Notes under the pieces: model-generated | Databases searched by the model: none | Seen by the model: the letters and a program-made list of their open reading frames with translations, nothing else | Told to the model about the DNA's origin: nothing | Origin: Thalassospira alkalitolerans | Lineage (GTDB): Bacteria; Pseudomonadota; Alphaproteobacteria; Rhodospirillales; Thalassospiraceae | Direction: 5' to 3' | DNA: 64,000 nucleotides | Assembly (NCBI RefSeq): GCF_002115745.1 | Contig: NZ_JFKB01000009.1 | Coordinates: 184,492 to 248,491 of the forward strand | Program-made: the position numbers and the translations under genes | Shown: piece after piece, positions 9,562 to 20,794 of the stretch | How positions within the stretch are numbered: the first letter of the stretch is position 1 | Layout of the letters: each line of letters begins with the position of its first letter

Positions 9562-10584
9562 ATGAACCAGATTGCCACCACCATCGAGGCATTGCCCGGT
9601 GCGATGTCCGAAAGACAGATTGATCCGACTCTTGATCTTGAGGCCGAAATTGCCCGCCTCAAGAAAGAGAAAAACGCGATCATTCTGGCCCATTATTATC
9701 AGGATGGGGAAATTCAGGATCTTGCCGATTTTGTTGGCGACAGCCTAGATTTGTCGCGCAAGGCGGCCGAAACCGATGCCGATGTCATCGTGTTCTGCGG
9801 CGTACGCTTTATGGCCGAAGTTGCCAAAATCCTAAGTCCGAACAAAACCGTTCTGCTGCCTGACAGCAAGGCGGGTTGTTCGCTCGAAGATTCTTGTCAG
9901 CCCGAGCCGTTTCGCAAGTTCCGCGAAGCCCATCCCGATCACGTATCGGTCACCTATATCAATTGCTCGGCCGAGGTAAAGGCCGCGTCTGATATCATCG
10001 TGACTTCATCCAACGCGGCCGAGATCATTGATCAAATCCCGCTTGATAAGCCGATCCTCTGGGCGCCGGATCGCCATCTTGGCAGCTATCTGGCCAAGAA
10101 GACCGGGCGCGATATGACGCTTTGGAATGGGTCATGCATTGTGCATGAGCAGTTTTCCGAACGCGAACTGATCCGTCTGAAAACCCAGAACCCCGATGCA
10201 ATGATCGCCGCACACCCGGAATGCCATGATGGCATTCTGCGCCACGCGGACCACATCGGATCGACCCGCGCCATTCTGGAATATGTGATCAATGGCCCAG
10301 ATCAGAAATACCTGATCGCGACCGAACCCCACATCATCCATCAGATGGAAAAGGCCGCCCCGCACAAGAAATTTATCCCGGTTCCCGGTGCCGATGGATC
10401 GTGCGCATGCAACAACTGCCCGTTCATGGAACTCAATACGCTTGAAAAGCTGTATCTGTGCCTGGTCAATAACGGCCCACAGATCATCATGCCCGAAGAC
10501 CTTCGTCTCGCAGCGGTCAAGCCGCTGGAACGCATGCTGGAAATGTCAAAAGGCATTCCGCTGAAAAAAGATCACGCGGCCTAG
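9562..10584 (+). CDS. nadA: quinolinate synthase
   Basis: [4Fe-4S] enzyme condensing iminoaspartate with dihydroxyacetone phosphate to quinolinate in de novo NAD synthesis. The 340-residue protein has [21 protein letters not shown], a cluster cysteine in [11 protein letters not shown], a second in [10 protein letters not shown] and a third in the CACNNCPFM segment, plus the repeated SNA/TSS phosphate-binding motifs. Length is typical (about 340-350). nadB, which normally supplies iminoaspartate, is not in this window. A strong hairpin terminator separates it from nadC. Confidence 0.97.
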   Translation: MNQIATTIEALPGAMSERQIDPTLDLEAEIARLKKEKNAIILAHYYQDGEIQDLADFVGDSLDLSRKAAETDADVIVFCGVRFMAEVAKILSPNKTVLLPDSKAGCSLEDSCQPEPFRKFREAHPDHVSVTYINCSAEVKAASDIIVTSSNAAEIIDQIPLDKPILWAPDRHLGSYLAKKTGRDMTLWNGSCIVHEQFSERELIRLKTQNPDAMIAAHPECHDGILRHADHIGSTRAILEYVINGPDQKYLIATEPHIIHQMEKAAPHKKFIPVPGADGSCACNNCPFMELNTLEKLYLCLVNNGPQIIMPEDLRLAAVKPLERMLEMSKGIPLKKDHAA

Positions 10585-10597
10585 GCCCGAACAGTCC

Positions 10598-10635
10598 AAC
10601 AGCCCCCACAAGCATTGCCTTGCGGGGGCTGTTTT
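10598..10635 (+). terminator. terminator between nadA and nadC
   Basis: AACAGCCCCCACAAG pairs with CTTGCGGGGGCTGTT across one mismatch, with a short loop and a TTTT tail. It begins 14 bases after the nadA stop and ends 36 bases before nadC, so nadC is probably partly uncoupled from nadA. Confidence 0.8.
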
Positions 10636-10671
10636 CCAATCCCCTGATCACAAAGATGCGCAAAGCCCACC

Positions 10672-11511
10672 ATGACCGTCCTCACATCTGCGGAAATTTC
10701 GGAATTCATTGATCGCGCCTTTGCCGAAGATATCGGCACCGGCGATATCACATCCGACAATGTCGTGCCCATCGATGCACGCCTGCGTGTTGCCCTTGAA
10801 ACCCGCGAAGATATCGTGGTTGCCGGTCTTGATATCGCGCTTGATTGCTTTCGCAAACTGGTGCCCGATGCCAAAATCACAAAACATTGCCAAGACGGTG
10901 ATGCGATGGTGGCCAAAGGCATTCTGGCCGTGGTCGAAGGCAATGCACGTGGCATCCTGACGGCCGAGCGCACCGCGCTTAACACCCTGCAACATCTTTC
11001 CGGCATCGCCACCACGACGCGAACCTATGTCGCGGCGATGGGTGAAACCGGTGCCAAGCTGCTTGATACCCGCAAAACTCTTCCGGGTTGGCGCAAGCTT
11101 GAAAAATACGCCACCCGCATGGGCGGCGCACAGAACCACCGCATGGGGCTTTATGACGGGGTGATGATCAAGGACAACCATATTGGCGTCGTCGGGTCGA
11201 TCACCAAATGCGTCGAAGCTGCGCGGGCGGCCAACCTGCCCAAAATCGAAGTCGAATGCGATACGCTTGATCAGGTTGCCGAAGCCACCCAAGCCGGTGC
11301 CGATATCATCCTGCTTGATAACATGGACCCGGATATGCTGCGCAAGGCGGTTGCAATTGTCGCAGGACGTTGCAAGACAGAAGCATCCGGCGGGGTCAAT
11401 TTGCAAACCATCGGTGCCATTGCAGCAACCGGTGTTGATTATGTCTCGGTCGGGCGCATCACCCAATCGGCCCCGGCAGTCGATATCGGGCTGGATGTCG
11501 CCATCCTGTAA
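10672..11511 (+). CDS. nadC: nicotinate-nucleotide pyrophosphorylase (carboxylating)
   Basis: Quinolinate phosphoribosyltransferase, the step after NadA in NAD synthesis: quinolinate plus PRPP gives nicotinate mononucleotide, CO2 and PPi. The 279-residue product shows EDIGTGDITSDN (near 15-26), ERTALNTLQHLSGIATTT, the basic DTRKTLPGWRKLEKYA segment, GGAQNHRMGLYDGVMIKDNH, and the C-terminal EASGGVNLQTI and DYVSVGRITQSA motifs. All expected PRPP and quinolinate contacts appear intact. Its 3' end overlaps the likely start of the following NUDIX gene. Confidence 0.97.
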   Translation: MTVLTSAEISEFIDRAFAEDIGTGDITSDNVVPIDARLRVALETREDIVVAGLDIALDCFRKLVPDAKITKHCQDGDAMVAKGILAVVEGNARGILTAERTALNTLQHLSGIATTTRTYVAAMGETGAKLLDTRKTLPGWRKLEKYATRMGGAQNHRMGLYDGVMIKDNHIGVVGSITKCVEAARAANLPKIEVECDTLDQVAEATQAGADIILLDNMDPDMLRKAVAIVAGRCKTEASGGVNLQTIGAIAATGVDYVSVGRITQSAPAVDIGLDVAIL

Positions 11512-11929
11512 GAGGTCAACAACAATAGAACCCGAAACATCTCCAAAAATCATCCAGACCGCAAACTGGATCCTGCGCGATGGCGGGAATATCCTGTCAG
11601 TGCGCAGCCACGGGCGAGATCGGTTCTATCTGCCGGGTGGTAAAATTGATCCCGGTGAAACCGCGACACAGGGGCTGATCCGTGAAATTCACGAAGAACT
11701 TGGCGTTACCCTGATTGAAAAGTCGATCCGCCCGCTTGGCATTTTTTCCGGCCACGGCCATAACCTGCCCGGGGGTGTGATTGTTCGCATGCAATGCTTT
11801 ACCGCACAATATAACGGCACCCTTGCCCCATCACGCGAAATTGCCGAAATGCGCTGGTTGTCACAGCGCGACCGCCATCTGATGGCCCCGATGGGGCAAA
11901 AAATCACGGCCGCACTGTTTGACATTTAA
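11495..11929 (+). CDS. NUDIX hydrolase
   Basis: A 144-residue pyrophosphohydrolase. The NUDIX box is complete: G-x5-E-x7-REIHEELGV beginning GGKIDPGE, at about residues 48-70. The only conventional start that includes the first beta strand is ATG 11495, which overlaps the nadC 3' end by 17 bases. A purine-rich AGAGG at 11511-11515 lies ahead of an in-frame AUA at 11525, so the true start may differ. Overlap with nadC suggests co-expression and possibly NAD-related substrates, but this is inference. It converges with the MscS gene, leaving 9 bases between the two stops. Confidence 0.82.
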   Translation: MSPSCKRSTTIEPETSPKIIQTANWILRDGGNILSVRSHGRDRFYLPGGKIDPGETATQGLIREIHEELGVTLIEKSIRPLGIFSGHGHNLPGGVIVRMQCFTAQYNGTLAPSREIAEMRWLSQRDRHLMAPMGQKITAALFDI

Positions 11930-11938
11930 TGGGGAAAA

Positions 11939-14533
11939 CTAGCGTGGCGCATCGCCATCCGGCTCGCCCCCGGCATCGGGAATTTCACGTCCTGCCGCAT
12001 CCCGATCCCTATTTTCATCCTTCGCTACGGATGGCAACGAAGCTGGCTTGATTCCGTCTGACGCTTCCCCAATGGCTTCAGAACCACGAACTTCCGGCAA
12101 AGACGCCTCATGATCTGCCGCCTTTCGGGGCCCCATACCCATTTCACGAATGGCGGCTTCCAGCCGGTCCATATCGCGCAAATGTACATCTTGTTGCGGG
12201 AACGGAATTTCGATGCCTTCAGCGCGGAACCGATCCAGCACTTCAAAGCGGACAATACTGGCCACCGCAAGCACATCCCCAATATCACGCAGGAAATAAC
12301 GCAATTCGAAATCAAGCGAACTGGCGCCAAAATCAATAAAAACAACCTGTGGCGCAGGATAGCTCAGGATTTCACGGCGCTTGTCGGCGATATCAAGCAG
12401 GATTTCACGCACCTTGTTGGCATCCGCACCATAAGACGCCCCGATTTTGACAATACCCCGCCCAACCCGATCCTTAAGCGTCCAGTTCAATACGCGGTTG
12501 GAAATCAGTTCGGAGTTCGGAATAACAATCGATGACCGGTCAAAGGTTTCGATCTCGGTCGCACGCACGCGGATATCCTTGACCAAACCCTGATCGGCCC
12601 CCACCACGATCCAGTCCCCGACCTTGATCGGACGTTCGATCAACAGGATCAGACCGGAAACAAAGTTGCTGACGATACTTTGCAGACCAAAACCGATACC
12701 GACTGAAATCGCACCGGCAATAATCGCAAGGTTCGATAAATCCATCCCGGCGGCCGAGATCGCCAGCAATACGGCAAAGCAAATCCCCGCATAGCCAAAG
12801 ATCGCCGAAACCGAATGCTGCAATCCTTCGTCAAGTTTGGTGTTCGGCAAAACCCGTGTATTCAACATGCGCTGGAAAAACCGCATGACCCCCAGAACAA
12901 CCAGAAACAAAAGGATCGCAATCAGGATCGCACGCAGCGAAAAGTTGATTCCGCCCACCTGGATGCCGATAAAGGCCGTCTGGGCCGCATCCACCAGGTC
13001 TGCCAGCGCAATGTCGCTGAAAATAAGCACGGCAAGCGGCACCGCACAGGTAAACATCACCACATCAATCGTCACACGCAGCCAGAAGTGAAGCATTCCC
13101 TGAACCGCATCGCTGGCCCCGTCACCCGAAGGCGCTGGCCGAACCAGATAGGTATGAACCAACGCCCGCAGATACCCGCGCAGCAACCAGTAACTGGTCA
13201 CAAACGCCAGCACCATCATCAGATTTTCAAGAATAAACCGCGCCAGTGCGACATATCCAATCAACGTCAAAACCGGCAGCACCAGTGAAATGATCCGAAG
13301 CCCCCGACGACAGCGCCGCTCGACCTTCGCCCACATTTCATGGCGGTCCTGTTCACCGTGCCCCCAGAAACACCCCAGCGAGCTGATCAAAAATGCAATC
13401 GAAATCAAACAAACGTTTGAAACGCTTTGCACCAAAGCAAGGTCAAGCGACGTCCCAAGCGACGTTGCCCCCTGAAGCAGAACCAAATCACCAGCATAAA
13501 TAAGGGCTGCAAACAAACATAGCAGTCCGACAACACGGGTCCCGGATTCTGTCGTACCAACCCGGCGCAATTTCGGGGCAAAAGGCGAATAGATGCTGCG
13601 GACCGACGCACCAACAAACAACAAAAACAACAACGCCATCAGGCATTGGTGGATAAAATCCCCCATATTGCCGACCATAAGGTCAGGCTGGCGTTGCACC
13701 ATGTGATAGACAATCAAAAGCGCAACCCCGGGCACCAGCGCGGTGAAGACAAAACGGGTCCCCGATATCAGCGAAACCCGGTCTTCCTTCGGGGCCTGTT
13801 GCCAGCGTTCCGGCAACCAGCGCAATACAACAACCTCGCCACCAATCAGCGTGGCGACGACCAAAGAGAACAACAACACCAGCCCCGGCGCAATTTCAGT
13901 CAGCTGGTCGCCAATTGCCCCATTCAGTTCAAGATCGGAATAACGGCTGCGAATAAGGTCGGGAATTTCAAAGGCCTCGCTAAAGGCTTTCCCCCAGATG
14001 GCAGAGTCCCATGGCACATCGACACGCCCAAGAATACGCTTGGTAAAACGATCACGTGAAATCTTGGCCAGCTGGTCTGAAATCTCGGCCGCCCGAAAAT
14101 CGGCCAGCTCAACCTGCTTGATAATACCGCTGACCTGTTCGATCTCTTTATTAAGCCGCGATCGCTGTTCAGCAACGGCGAGAACTTCGGTTTGCCCCTC
14201 TGAAGGTGCTTCACCAAGCTTGCCAAGGGCAGCCTTTAACCGGCCAAGCTTTTCATTGGCCAGATTTTTCAGCCCCGAAAAACCCTGAAGGATTTTATCA
14301 AGCTGACCACGGCCTTCACTCAAAATCCGTCCGCTGACATCGCCGTCGTCCAGCGCGTGCTCGATGTTATCAAGTGCCTGCATCCATTGGCCAATGACCT
14401 TCTGGCTGTCTTCCAGCGTAACGGATGGTCCGTTTTCCGGGACTTCACCCTGCGCATACACCGCGCCGGCACCAAGGCAAACAAACAACATTGTTGCCAC
14501 AATGAATGACAAAAACGGACGAATAAGCTTCAT
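11939..14533 (-). CDS. large MscS-family mechanosensitive channel (DUF3772-like N-terminus)
   Basis: An 864-residue inner-membrane protein. A signal peptide (MKLIRPFLSF..., cleavage near VYAQ) leads to a periplasmic coiled-coil region of about 180 residues, then ten or so membrane helices, and a C-terminal MscS core. The pore helix contains ISVGIGFGLQSIVSNFVSG, and the beta domain has IERPIKVGDWI and VRATEIETFDRSSIVIPNSEL. A hydrophilic Asp/Glu/Arg-rich tail follows. The start at 14533 was chosen over an upstream Met at 14635 because it begins a clean signal peptide. The size is typical of KefA/YbiO-type channels that release solutes on hypo-osmotic shock. Confidence 0.9.
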   Translation of the reverse strand: MKLIRPFLSFIVATMLFVCLGAGAVYAQGEVPENGPSVTLEDSQKVIGQWMQALDNIEHALDDGDVSGRILSEGRGQLDKILQGFSGLKNLANEKLGRLKAALGKLGEAPSEGQTEVLAVAEQRSRLNKEIEQVSGIIKQVELADFRAAEISDQLAKISRDRFTKRILGRVDVPWDSAIWGKAFSEAFEIPDLIRSRYSDLELNGAIGDQLTEIAPGLVLLFSLVVATLIGGEVVVLRWLPERWQQAPKEDRVSLISGTRFVFTALVPGVALLIVYHMVQRQPDLMVGNMGDFIHQCLMALLFLLFVGASVRSIYSPFAPKLRRVGTTESGTRVVGLLCLFAALIYAGDLVLLQGATSLGTSLDLALVQSVSNVCLISIAFLISSLGCFWGHGEQDRHEMWAKVERRCRRGLRIISLVLPVLTLIGYVALARFILENLMMVLAFVTSYWLLRGYLRALVHTYLVRPAPSGDGASDAVQGMLHFWLRVTIDVVMFTCAVPLAVLIFSDIALADLVDAAQTAFIGIQVGGINFSLRAILIAILLFLVVLGVMRFFQRMLNTRVLPNTKLDEGLQHSVSAIFGYAGICFAVLLAISAAGMDLSNLAIIAGAISVGIGFGLQSIVSNFVSGLILLIERPIKVGDWIVVGADQGLVKDIRVRATEIETFDRSSIVIPNSELISNRVLNWTLKDRVGRGIVKIGASYGADANKVREILLDIADKRREILSYPAPQVVFIDFGASSLDFELRYFLRDIGDVLAVASIVRFEVLDRFRAEGIEIPFPQQDVHLRDMDRLEAAIREMGMGPRKAADHEASLPEVRGSEAIGEASDGIKPASLPSVAKDENRDRDAAGREIPDAGGEPDGDAPR

Positions 14534-14735
14534 CTGGTATGTTCCATAAGATCTCTGACCGGGTTTCTGGCAATCTTTGGATTGCCTGCAAAACCCGTTT
14601 TTACTGAATTGCAGGCAGGTTACACTGTCCGCCATAACGAATCACGTATCGTTTCGTTCCGGATAAAACATCGTGGCCCGACCGGCCCGATCACACCATG
14701 CCCGACACCCGATTGTTTTCGCCAGGAGTTTCCAA

Positions 14736-15725
14736 ATGTCCGCATCGGCCCTGATCAATGCCTTTAAAATCGACAACAATGGCACGGGTGTCCCCCTTGA
14801 CTGGCAAAACATCCGCAACGGCATTCCCGGCACAGCGGAACATGAATTCATTTGGATACATCTTGATTGGATGGCCGATGGCGTTCAGGACTGGCTGATC
14901 AATGTCGTCGGACTGGACCAAACCATTGCCGATGCCCTGTCAACACGTGGCACAAGGCCATCGGTATTCTTTTATGATCATGGCTATTCGATGAACTTGC
15001 GCGGCGTAAACCTGAACGCCGAAAATGATCCGGCCGATATGATCTCGGCTCGTTTCTGGATTTCGGGAAATCTGGTCATTACGCTCCGCAATCAACCGCT
15101 CAAGGCGTTTGACGATATCCGCAATGCCATCGCCCAAAACAATGCCCCGCGCAATACCGATGATTTCATCCTGACTGCAGCCGAAAGGCTGATTTTCCGG
15201 GTCGATAATGTCGTGCGCGGGCTTGAGGAAGATGTCGACACCATCGAGGACGAACAGGAAAAAGTCCCCGAAAACAGAACCCTGCCCCTGCGCCGTCGCT
15301 GTTCTGATGTGCGCAATCAATTGCTGCGTCTGCGCCGCCATCTTGCCCCACAACGCGATGCGCTAAGCCAATATGTTGAACACAAAACCAGTTGGGCCGA
15401 CAAACGATACAAACGCCGCGCCCGTTCGCTGACCGACAAGACCGTCCGTCTTGTCGAAGAATTCGATTCTTTGCGCGAACGCATTCAGATTGTGAATGAA
15501 AACATGATGGCACTTGAAACCGAACGCATGAACCGCACCATGTACTGGCTAACCGTGATTGCCGGTCTGTTCCTGCCAATCAGTTTTGTCACCGGTCTTC
15601 TGGGGATCAATGTCGGCGGCATTCCAGCAGCAGAAAGCCCGTTTGGCTTTGTCAGTGTGTCGCTGATTTTGTCGGCAATCGTCGCATTTGAAATCTGGCT
15701 ATTTAAAAAGATGCGCCTGATCTAG
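14736..15725 (+). CDS. zntB: CorA-family zinc/metal transporter, ZntB-like
   Basis: A 329-residue pentameric metal transporter. It has a long cytoplasmic N-terminal domain, coiled-coil stalk helices (about residues 170-265), and two C-terminal membrane helices. The pore signature is GLLGINVGG, i.e. GIN instead of the GMN of CorA, a variant seen in ZntB-type zinc transporters. ATG 14736 has AGGAG seven bases upstream; an earlier in-frame codon at 14673 lacks this. The gene is divergent from the MscS channel, so the roughly 200-base interval carries both promoters. Zn2+ as substrate is inferred. Confidence 0.85.
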   Translation: MSASALINAFKIDNNGTGVPLDWQNIRNGIPGTAEHEFIWIHLDWMADGVQDWLINVVGLDQTIADALSTRGTRPSVFFYDHGYSMNLRGVNLNAENDPADMISARFWISGNLVITLRNQPLKAFDDIRNAIAQNNAPRNTDDFILTAAERLIFRVDNVVRGLEEDVDTIEDEQEKVPENRTLPLRRRCSDVRNQLLRLRRHLAPQRDALSQYVEHKTSWADKRYKRRARSLTDKTVRLVEEFDSLRERIQIVNENMMALETERMNRTMYWLTVIAGLFLPISFVTGLLGINVGGIPAAESPFGFVSVSLILSAIVAFEIWLFKKMRLI

Positions 15726-15835
15726 ATAAAAACAGACAAGCCATGTGCCACTGCCTTGTTGCATTGCAACGCGGCTTGGCGCTATGACTTTGACGGTTCC
15801 GATCCTTTTCATTCACGGCATTACGAGATCACTTG

Positions 15836-16960
15836 ATGACTGACGGCCCGCTTTCCCGTTACCGCGCGAAAATCGCCTGTGGCGAGTTGTCCCATGATCC
15901 GATGCAGGAACTCTGCGCTGAAAAGCTGCAAAGCCTTTATAACGCCCTGGCCCATTACGAACCGCAAACCGGCTCAGGTGGCTGGCGCGAACGGTTTGGT
16001 CTAACCCGGCGGCGCGAAGAACCGCAGCCTCCACAGGGGCTTTATATTTACGGCGAAGTCGGCCGTGGCAAATCCATGCTGATGGATTTGTTCTACGATA
16101 CCGTTCCGGTGGCTCAAAAACGCCGCGTGCATTTCCATGATTTCATGCAGGATGTGCATAATCGCATGCACCGTTTCCGCAAAACCAAATCCAAGGGCGA
16201 AACCGATCCAATTCTGAAGATTTCCCAAGACCTGGCAAAAGATGCGTGGCTTTTGTGTTTTGATGAAATGCAGGTTACCGACATCACCGATGCAATGATT
16301 CTGGGCCGCTTGTTCGAACAGTTGTTTGAACATGGCGTGGTGATCGTCACCACATCCAACCGCATGCCCGATGATCTGTACAAGGACGGCTTACAACGCC
16401 AGAACTTCCTGCCTTTTATCGAAATGATCAAACAAAAGCTCGACGTTCTGGAACTTGCCAGCCCGACCGATTATCGCATGCGCAATCTGACCGCCGCCGA
16501 TGTCTTTCTGTTTCCGGCAGGGCCCGACGCGGCACAGAAAATCGATCAGATGTTTGCAACCGTCACCGAGGGCGCGCGCGTCGCCCCCGACAGCCTGACG
16601 GTCAAAGGTCGTCAGATTGATATCTCGGCTGCCGGGGCAGGTGTCGCGCGTTTTACATTCGACGAACTGTGCACCCAACCGCTCGGCCCTGGTGATTACA
16701 TCGCAATTGCCACCCATTTCCATACCGTGGTGATCGATATGATCCCCAAATTGCCTGATTCCCGGCGCGACTGGGCAAAGCGTTTCGGAACGCTGGTCGA
16801 TGCGATGTATGAACACAAAACCAAACTGATCTGCGCCATCGAGTGTGAACCGAACGATATTTATACCGACGGCGACTATTCATTCGAATTTCAACGTACC
16901 GTGTCGCGCCTGACTGAAATGCGCAGTCAGGAATATCTCGACATGCCGCATCTGACCTGA
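15836..16960 (+). CDS. zapE: cell division ATPase ZapE / AFG1 family
   Basis: A 374-residue AAA-type P-loop ATPase. Walker A is GEVGRGKSML (near residues 73-82) and Walker B is LLCFDEMQV (near 139-147). A sensor segment VIVTTSNRMPDDLY follows. The HFHDFMQDVHNRMH motif is characteristic of the AFG1/ZapE family. ZapE binds FtsZ in E. coli, and mitochondrial AFG1 assists respiratory-complex quality control. In many alphaproteobacteria this gene sits just upstream of mdh, as here. TTG at 15833 and ATG at 15836 are adjacent; ATG was preferred. Confidence 0.92.
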   Translation: MTDGPLSRYRAKIACGELSHDPMQELCAEKLQSLYNALAHYEPQTGSGGWRERFGLTRRREEPQPPQGLYIYGEVGRGKSMLMDLFYDTVPVAQKRRVHFHDFMQDVHNRMHRFRKTKSKGETDPILKISQDLAKDAWLLCFDEMQVTDITDAMILGRLFEQLFEHGVVIVTTSNRMPDDLYKDGLQRQNFLPFIEMIKQKLDVLELASPTDYRMRNLTAADVFLFPAGPDAAQKIDQMFATVTEGARVAPDSLTVKGRQIDISAAGAGVARFTFDELCTQPLGPGDYIAIATHFHTVVIDMIPKLPDSRRDWAKRFGTLVDAMYEHKTKLICAIECEPNDIYTDGDYSFEFQRTVSRLTEMRSQEYLDMPHLT

Positions 16961-18479
<1,519 letters not shown>

Positions 18480-18489
18480 GATCGCGAAG

Positions 18490-18516
18490 CGGGCTGGTCA
18501 GTGACCGGCCCGTTTT
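18490..18516 (+). terminator. terminator after mdh
   Basis: CGGGCTGGTCA pairs with TGACCGGCCCG through one G-U wobble, followed by TTTTT. It probably allows partial read-through into sucC, giving mdh a higher transcript level than the downstream genes. Confidence 0.8.
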
Positions 18517-18647
18517 TCAATCATTGTTGTTATTGTGACTTCAATGATCGCGGGCCTCGCAACAACGTCCCCTGATCAAGCAGGGACATTGAAACCACGA
18601 TTTCTGACCCACCGGAAATCGTACGGAAGGCAAGAAAGCGACCGAAC

Positions 18648-19847
18648 ATGAATATTCATGAGTACCAGGCGAAAGAAATTCTTCGCAAATACGGTGTGAC
18701 CGTGCCGAACGGCAAGGTTGCCTACACCGCTCAGGAAGCCATCGAAGCTGCCCAGTCACAGGCTGGTCCGGTTTATGTGGTGAAATCCCAGATCCATGCA
18801 GGTGGCCGCGGCAAGGGCACCTTCAAAGAAGCAACCGCAGGCGATAAAGGCGGCGTTCGCGTTGTCAAAAGCGTCGAAGAAGTCGGCACCAATGCCGGCC
18901 AGATGTTGGGCGCAACACTCGTCACCCACCAGACGGGTCCAGATGGCAAAGAAGTCAAACGCGTCTATATCGAAGAAGGCTGCGACATCGCACGCGAACT
19001 TTACCTTTCGCTGCTTGTTGATCGTGCTACTTCGCGTGTGATCTTCATGGCATCGACCGAAGGTGGCATGGACATCGAAGAAGTCGCTGAAGCAACCCCG
19101 GAAAAGATCATCACTGTTGATATCGATCCGGCTGCTGGCTTCTCGGGCTTCCATGGTCGCAAACTGGCATTCGCGCTAGGCCTCGAAGGCAAGCAGGTTT
19201 CCAAGGCTGTCAAATTTATGGCCGCCATGTACAAATGCTTCCTCGAAACCGATGCTGCCATGGTTGAAATCAACCCGCTGGTCGTGACCGGCAGTGGCGA
19301 TATCATTGCGCTTGATTGCAAAATGAACTTCGACGACAACGCATTGTTCCGTCATCCTGACATCGAAGAACTGCGCGACGAAGACGAAGAAAACCCGGCG
19401 GAACTCGAAGCCGCCAAGCACAGCCTGAACTACATCAAGCTCGATGGCACCATCGGCTGCATGGTCAACGGCGCAGGCCTTGCCATGGCAACCATGGACA
19501 TCATCAAGCTTTATGGCGGAGCACCGGCAAACTTCCTCGACGTTGGCGGCGGCGCGACCAAAGAACGCGTTACCACGGCTTTCAAGCTGATCCTGTCTGA
19601 TCCGAATGTCGAAGGCATTCTGGTCAACATCTTTGGTGGCATCATGCGTTGTGACGTGATCGCAGAAGGCGTTATCGCCGCTGCGCGCGAAGTCAGCCTG
19701 AATGTCCCGCTGGTGGTTCGTCTTGAAGGTACCAATGTTGAACTCGGCAAGAAGATTCTTAGCGAATCCGGTCTGCCGATCGTTTCGGCCGACAATCTTG
19801 CCGATGCCGCCGAAAAGGTGGTCAAAGCTGTGAAGGAGGCCGCGTAA
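18648..19847 (+). CDS. sucC: succinyl-CoA synthetase beta subunit (ADP-forming)
   Basis: ATP-grasp subunit of the complex that converts succinyl-CoA to succinate with ATP/GTP formation. The 399-residue product starts [17 protein letters not shown], has the ATP-grasp segment [15 protein letters not shown], metal ligands around EINPLVVTG, and a C-terminal domain beginning [20 protein letters not shown]. Length matches the family (about 390-400). A leader hairpin (CGATTTC / GAAATCG, 18598-18621) lies just before the start. It is separated from sucD by 2 bases, so the subunits are translated together. Confidence 0.98.
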   Translation: MNIHEYQAKEILRKYGVTVPNGKVAYTAQEAIEAAQSQAGPVYVVKSQIHAGGRGKGTFKEATAGDKGGVRVVKSVEEVGTNAGQMLGATLVTHQTGPDGKEVKRVYIEEGCDIARELYLSLLVDRATSRVIFMASTEGGMDIEEVAEATPEKIITVDIDPAAGFSGFHGRKLAFALGLEGKQVSKAVKFMAAMYKCFLETDAAMVEINPLVVTGSGDIIALDCKMNFDDNALFRHPDIEELRDEDEENPAELEAAKHSLNYIKLDGTIGCMVNGAGLAMATMDIIKLYGGAPANFLDVGGGATKERVTTAFKLILSDPNVEGILVNIFGGIMRCDVIAEGVIAAAREVSLNVPLVVRLEGTNVELGKKILSESGLPIVSADNLADAAEKVVKAVKEAA

Positions 19848-19849
19848 CC

Positions 19850-20725
19850 ATGGCTGTTCTTGTCAATAAAAATACCAAAGTAATCTGCCAGGGTTTCACC
19901 GGTTCGCAGGGCACTTTCCACAGCGAACAGGCCATTGCCTATGGCACCAAAATGGTTGGCGGCGTTACCCCGGGCAAAGGCGGCACCAAGCACCTTGACC
20001 TGCCGGTTTTCAATACCGTTGATGAAGCGGTCCATGTTACCGGTGCCAATGCATCGGTGATCTATGTTCCGCCGCCCTTCGCCGCCGATGCCATTCTTGA
20101 AGCAATTGACGCCGGTATCGAACTGGCTGTTTGCATCACCGAAGGCATTCCGGTTGCCGACATGGTTCGCGTCAAGCGCGCCCTGACCGGCACCAAAACC
20201 CGCCTGATCGGTCCGAACTGCCCGGGTGTTATCACCCCGGACGAATGCAAAATCGGCATCATGCCCGGTCACATTCACCGTCGCGGCAAAATCGGGATCG
20301 TTTCGCGTTCCGGTACCCTGACCTACGAAGCAGTCGCCCAGACCACAGCCGCTGGCCTTGGCCAGTCGACCTGTATCGGTATTGGTGGTGACCCGGTCAA
20401 CGGCACCAACTTCATCGATTGCCTCGACCTGTTCCTGCGGGATCCGGAAACCGAAGGTATCATCATGATTGGTGAAATCGGTGGTTCAGCCGAAGAAGAA
20501 GCATGTGAATTCCTGCAGTCTTCCAAGGTCAAAAAACCGATTGCCGGCTTCATCGCCGGTGTCACTGCGCCTCCGGGTAAACGCATGGGCCATGCCGGTG
20601 CGATTATTTCCGGCGGCAAAGGAACTGCGGATGCAAAAATGGATGCAATGCGCAGTGCAGGTATTCTTGTTGCCGATTCCCCGGCAAGCTTGGGCTCGAC
20701 CATGCTCAAGGCTTTGAAAGGGTAA
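19850..20725 (+). CDS. sucD: succinyl-CoA synthetase alpha subunit
   Basis: CoA-binding and phospho-histidine subunit, 291 residues. The start motif [21 protein letters not shown] gives the CoA site; [16 protein letters not shown] and RSGTLTYEA are conserved; the phosphorylated histidine lies in [14 protein letters not shown] near residue 247. The ribosome site GGAGG lies within the 3' end of sucC, as expected for a tightly coupled pair. Confidence 0.98.
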   Translation: MAVLVNKNTKVICQGFTGSQGTFHSEQAIAYGTKMVGGVTPGKGGTKHLDLPVFNTVDEAVHVTGANASVIYVPPPFAADAILEAIDAGIELAVCITEGIPVADMVRVKRALTGTKTRLIGPNCPGVITPDECKIGIMPGHIHRRGKIGIVSRSGTLTYEAVAQTTAAGLGQSTCIGIGGDPVNGTNFIDCLDLFLRDPETEGIIMIGEIGGSAEEEACEFLQSSKVKKPIAGFIAGVTAPPGKRMGHAGAIISGGKGTADAKMDAMRSAGILVADSPASLGSTMLKALKG

Positions 20726-20742
20726 TCTGGGTAGTCAGAGGA

Positions 20743-20782
20743 AAGGCATGGGGAGGCGTGGTTCCTTTCGGGACCATGCCTT
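20743..20782 (+). other. intergenic hairpin between sucD and sucA
   Basis: AAGGCATGG (20743-20751) pairs with CCATGCCTT (20774-20782), enclosing a smaller hairpin GGTTCC/GGGACC. There is no T tail, so this looks like an mRNA processing or stability element rather than a terminator. It lies just upstream of the sucA start. Confidence 0.5.
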
Positions 20783-20794
20783 CCAAGACCACAA

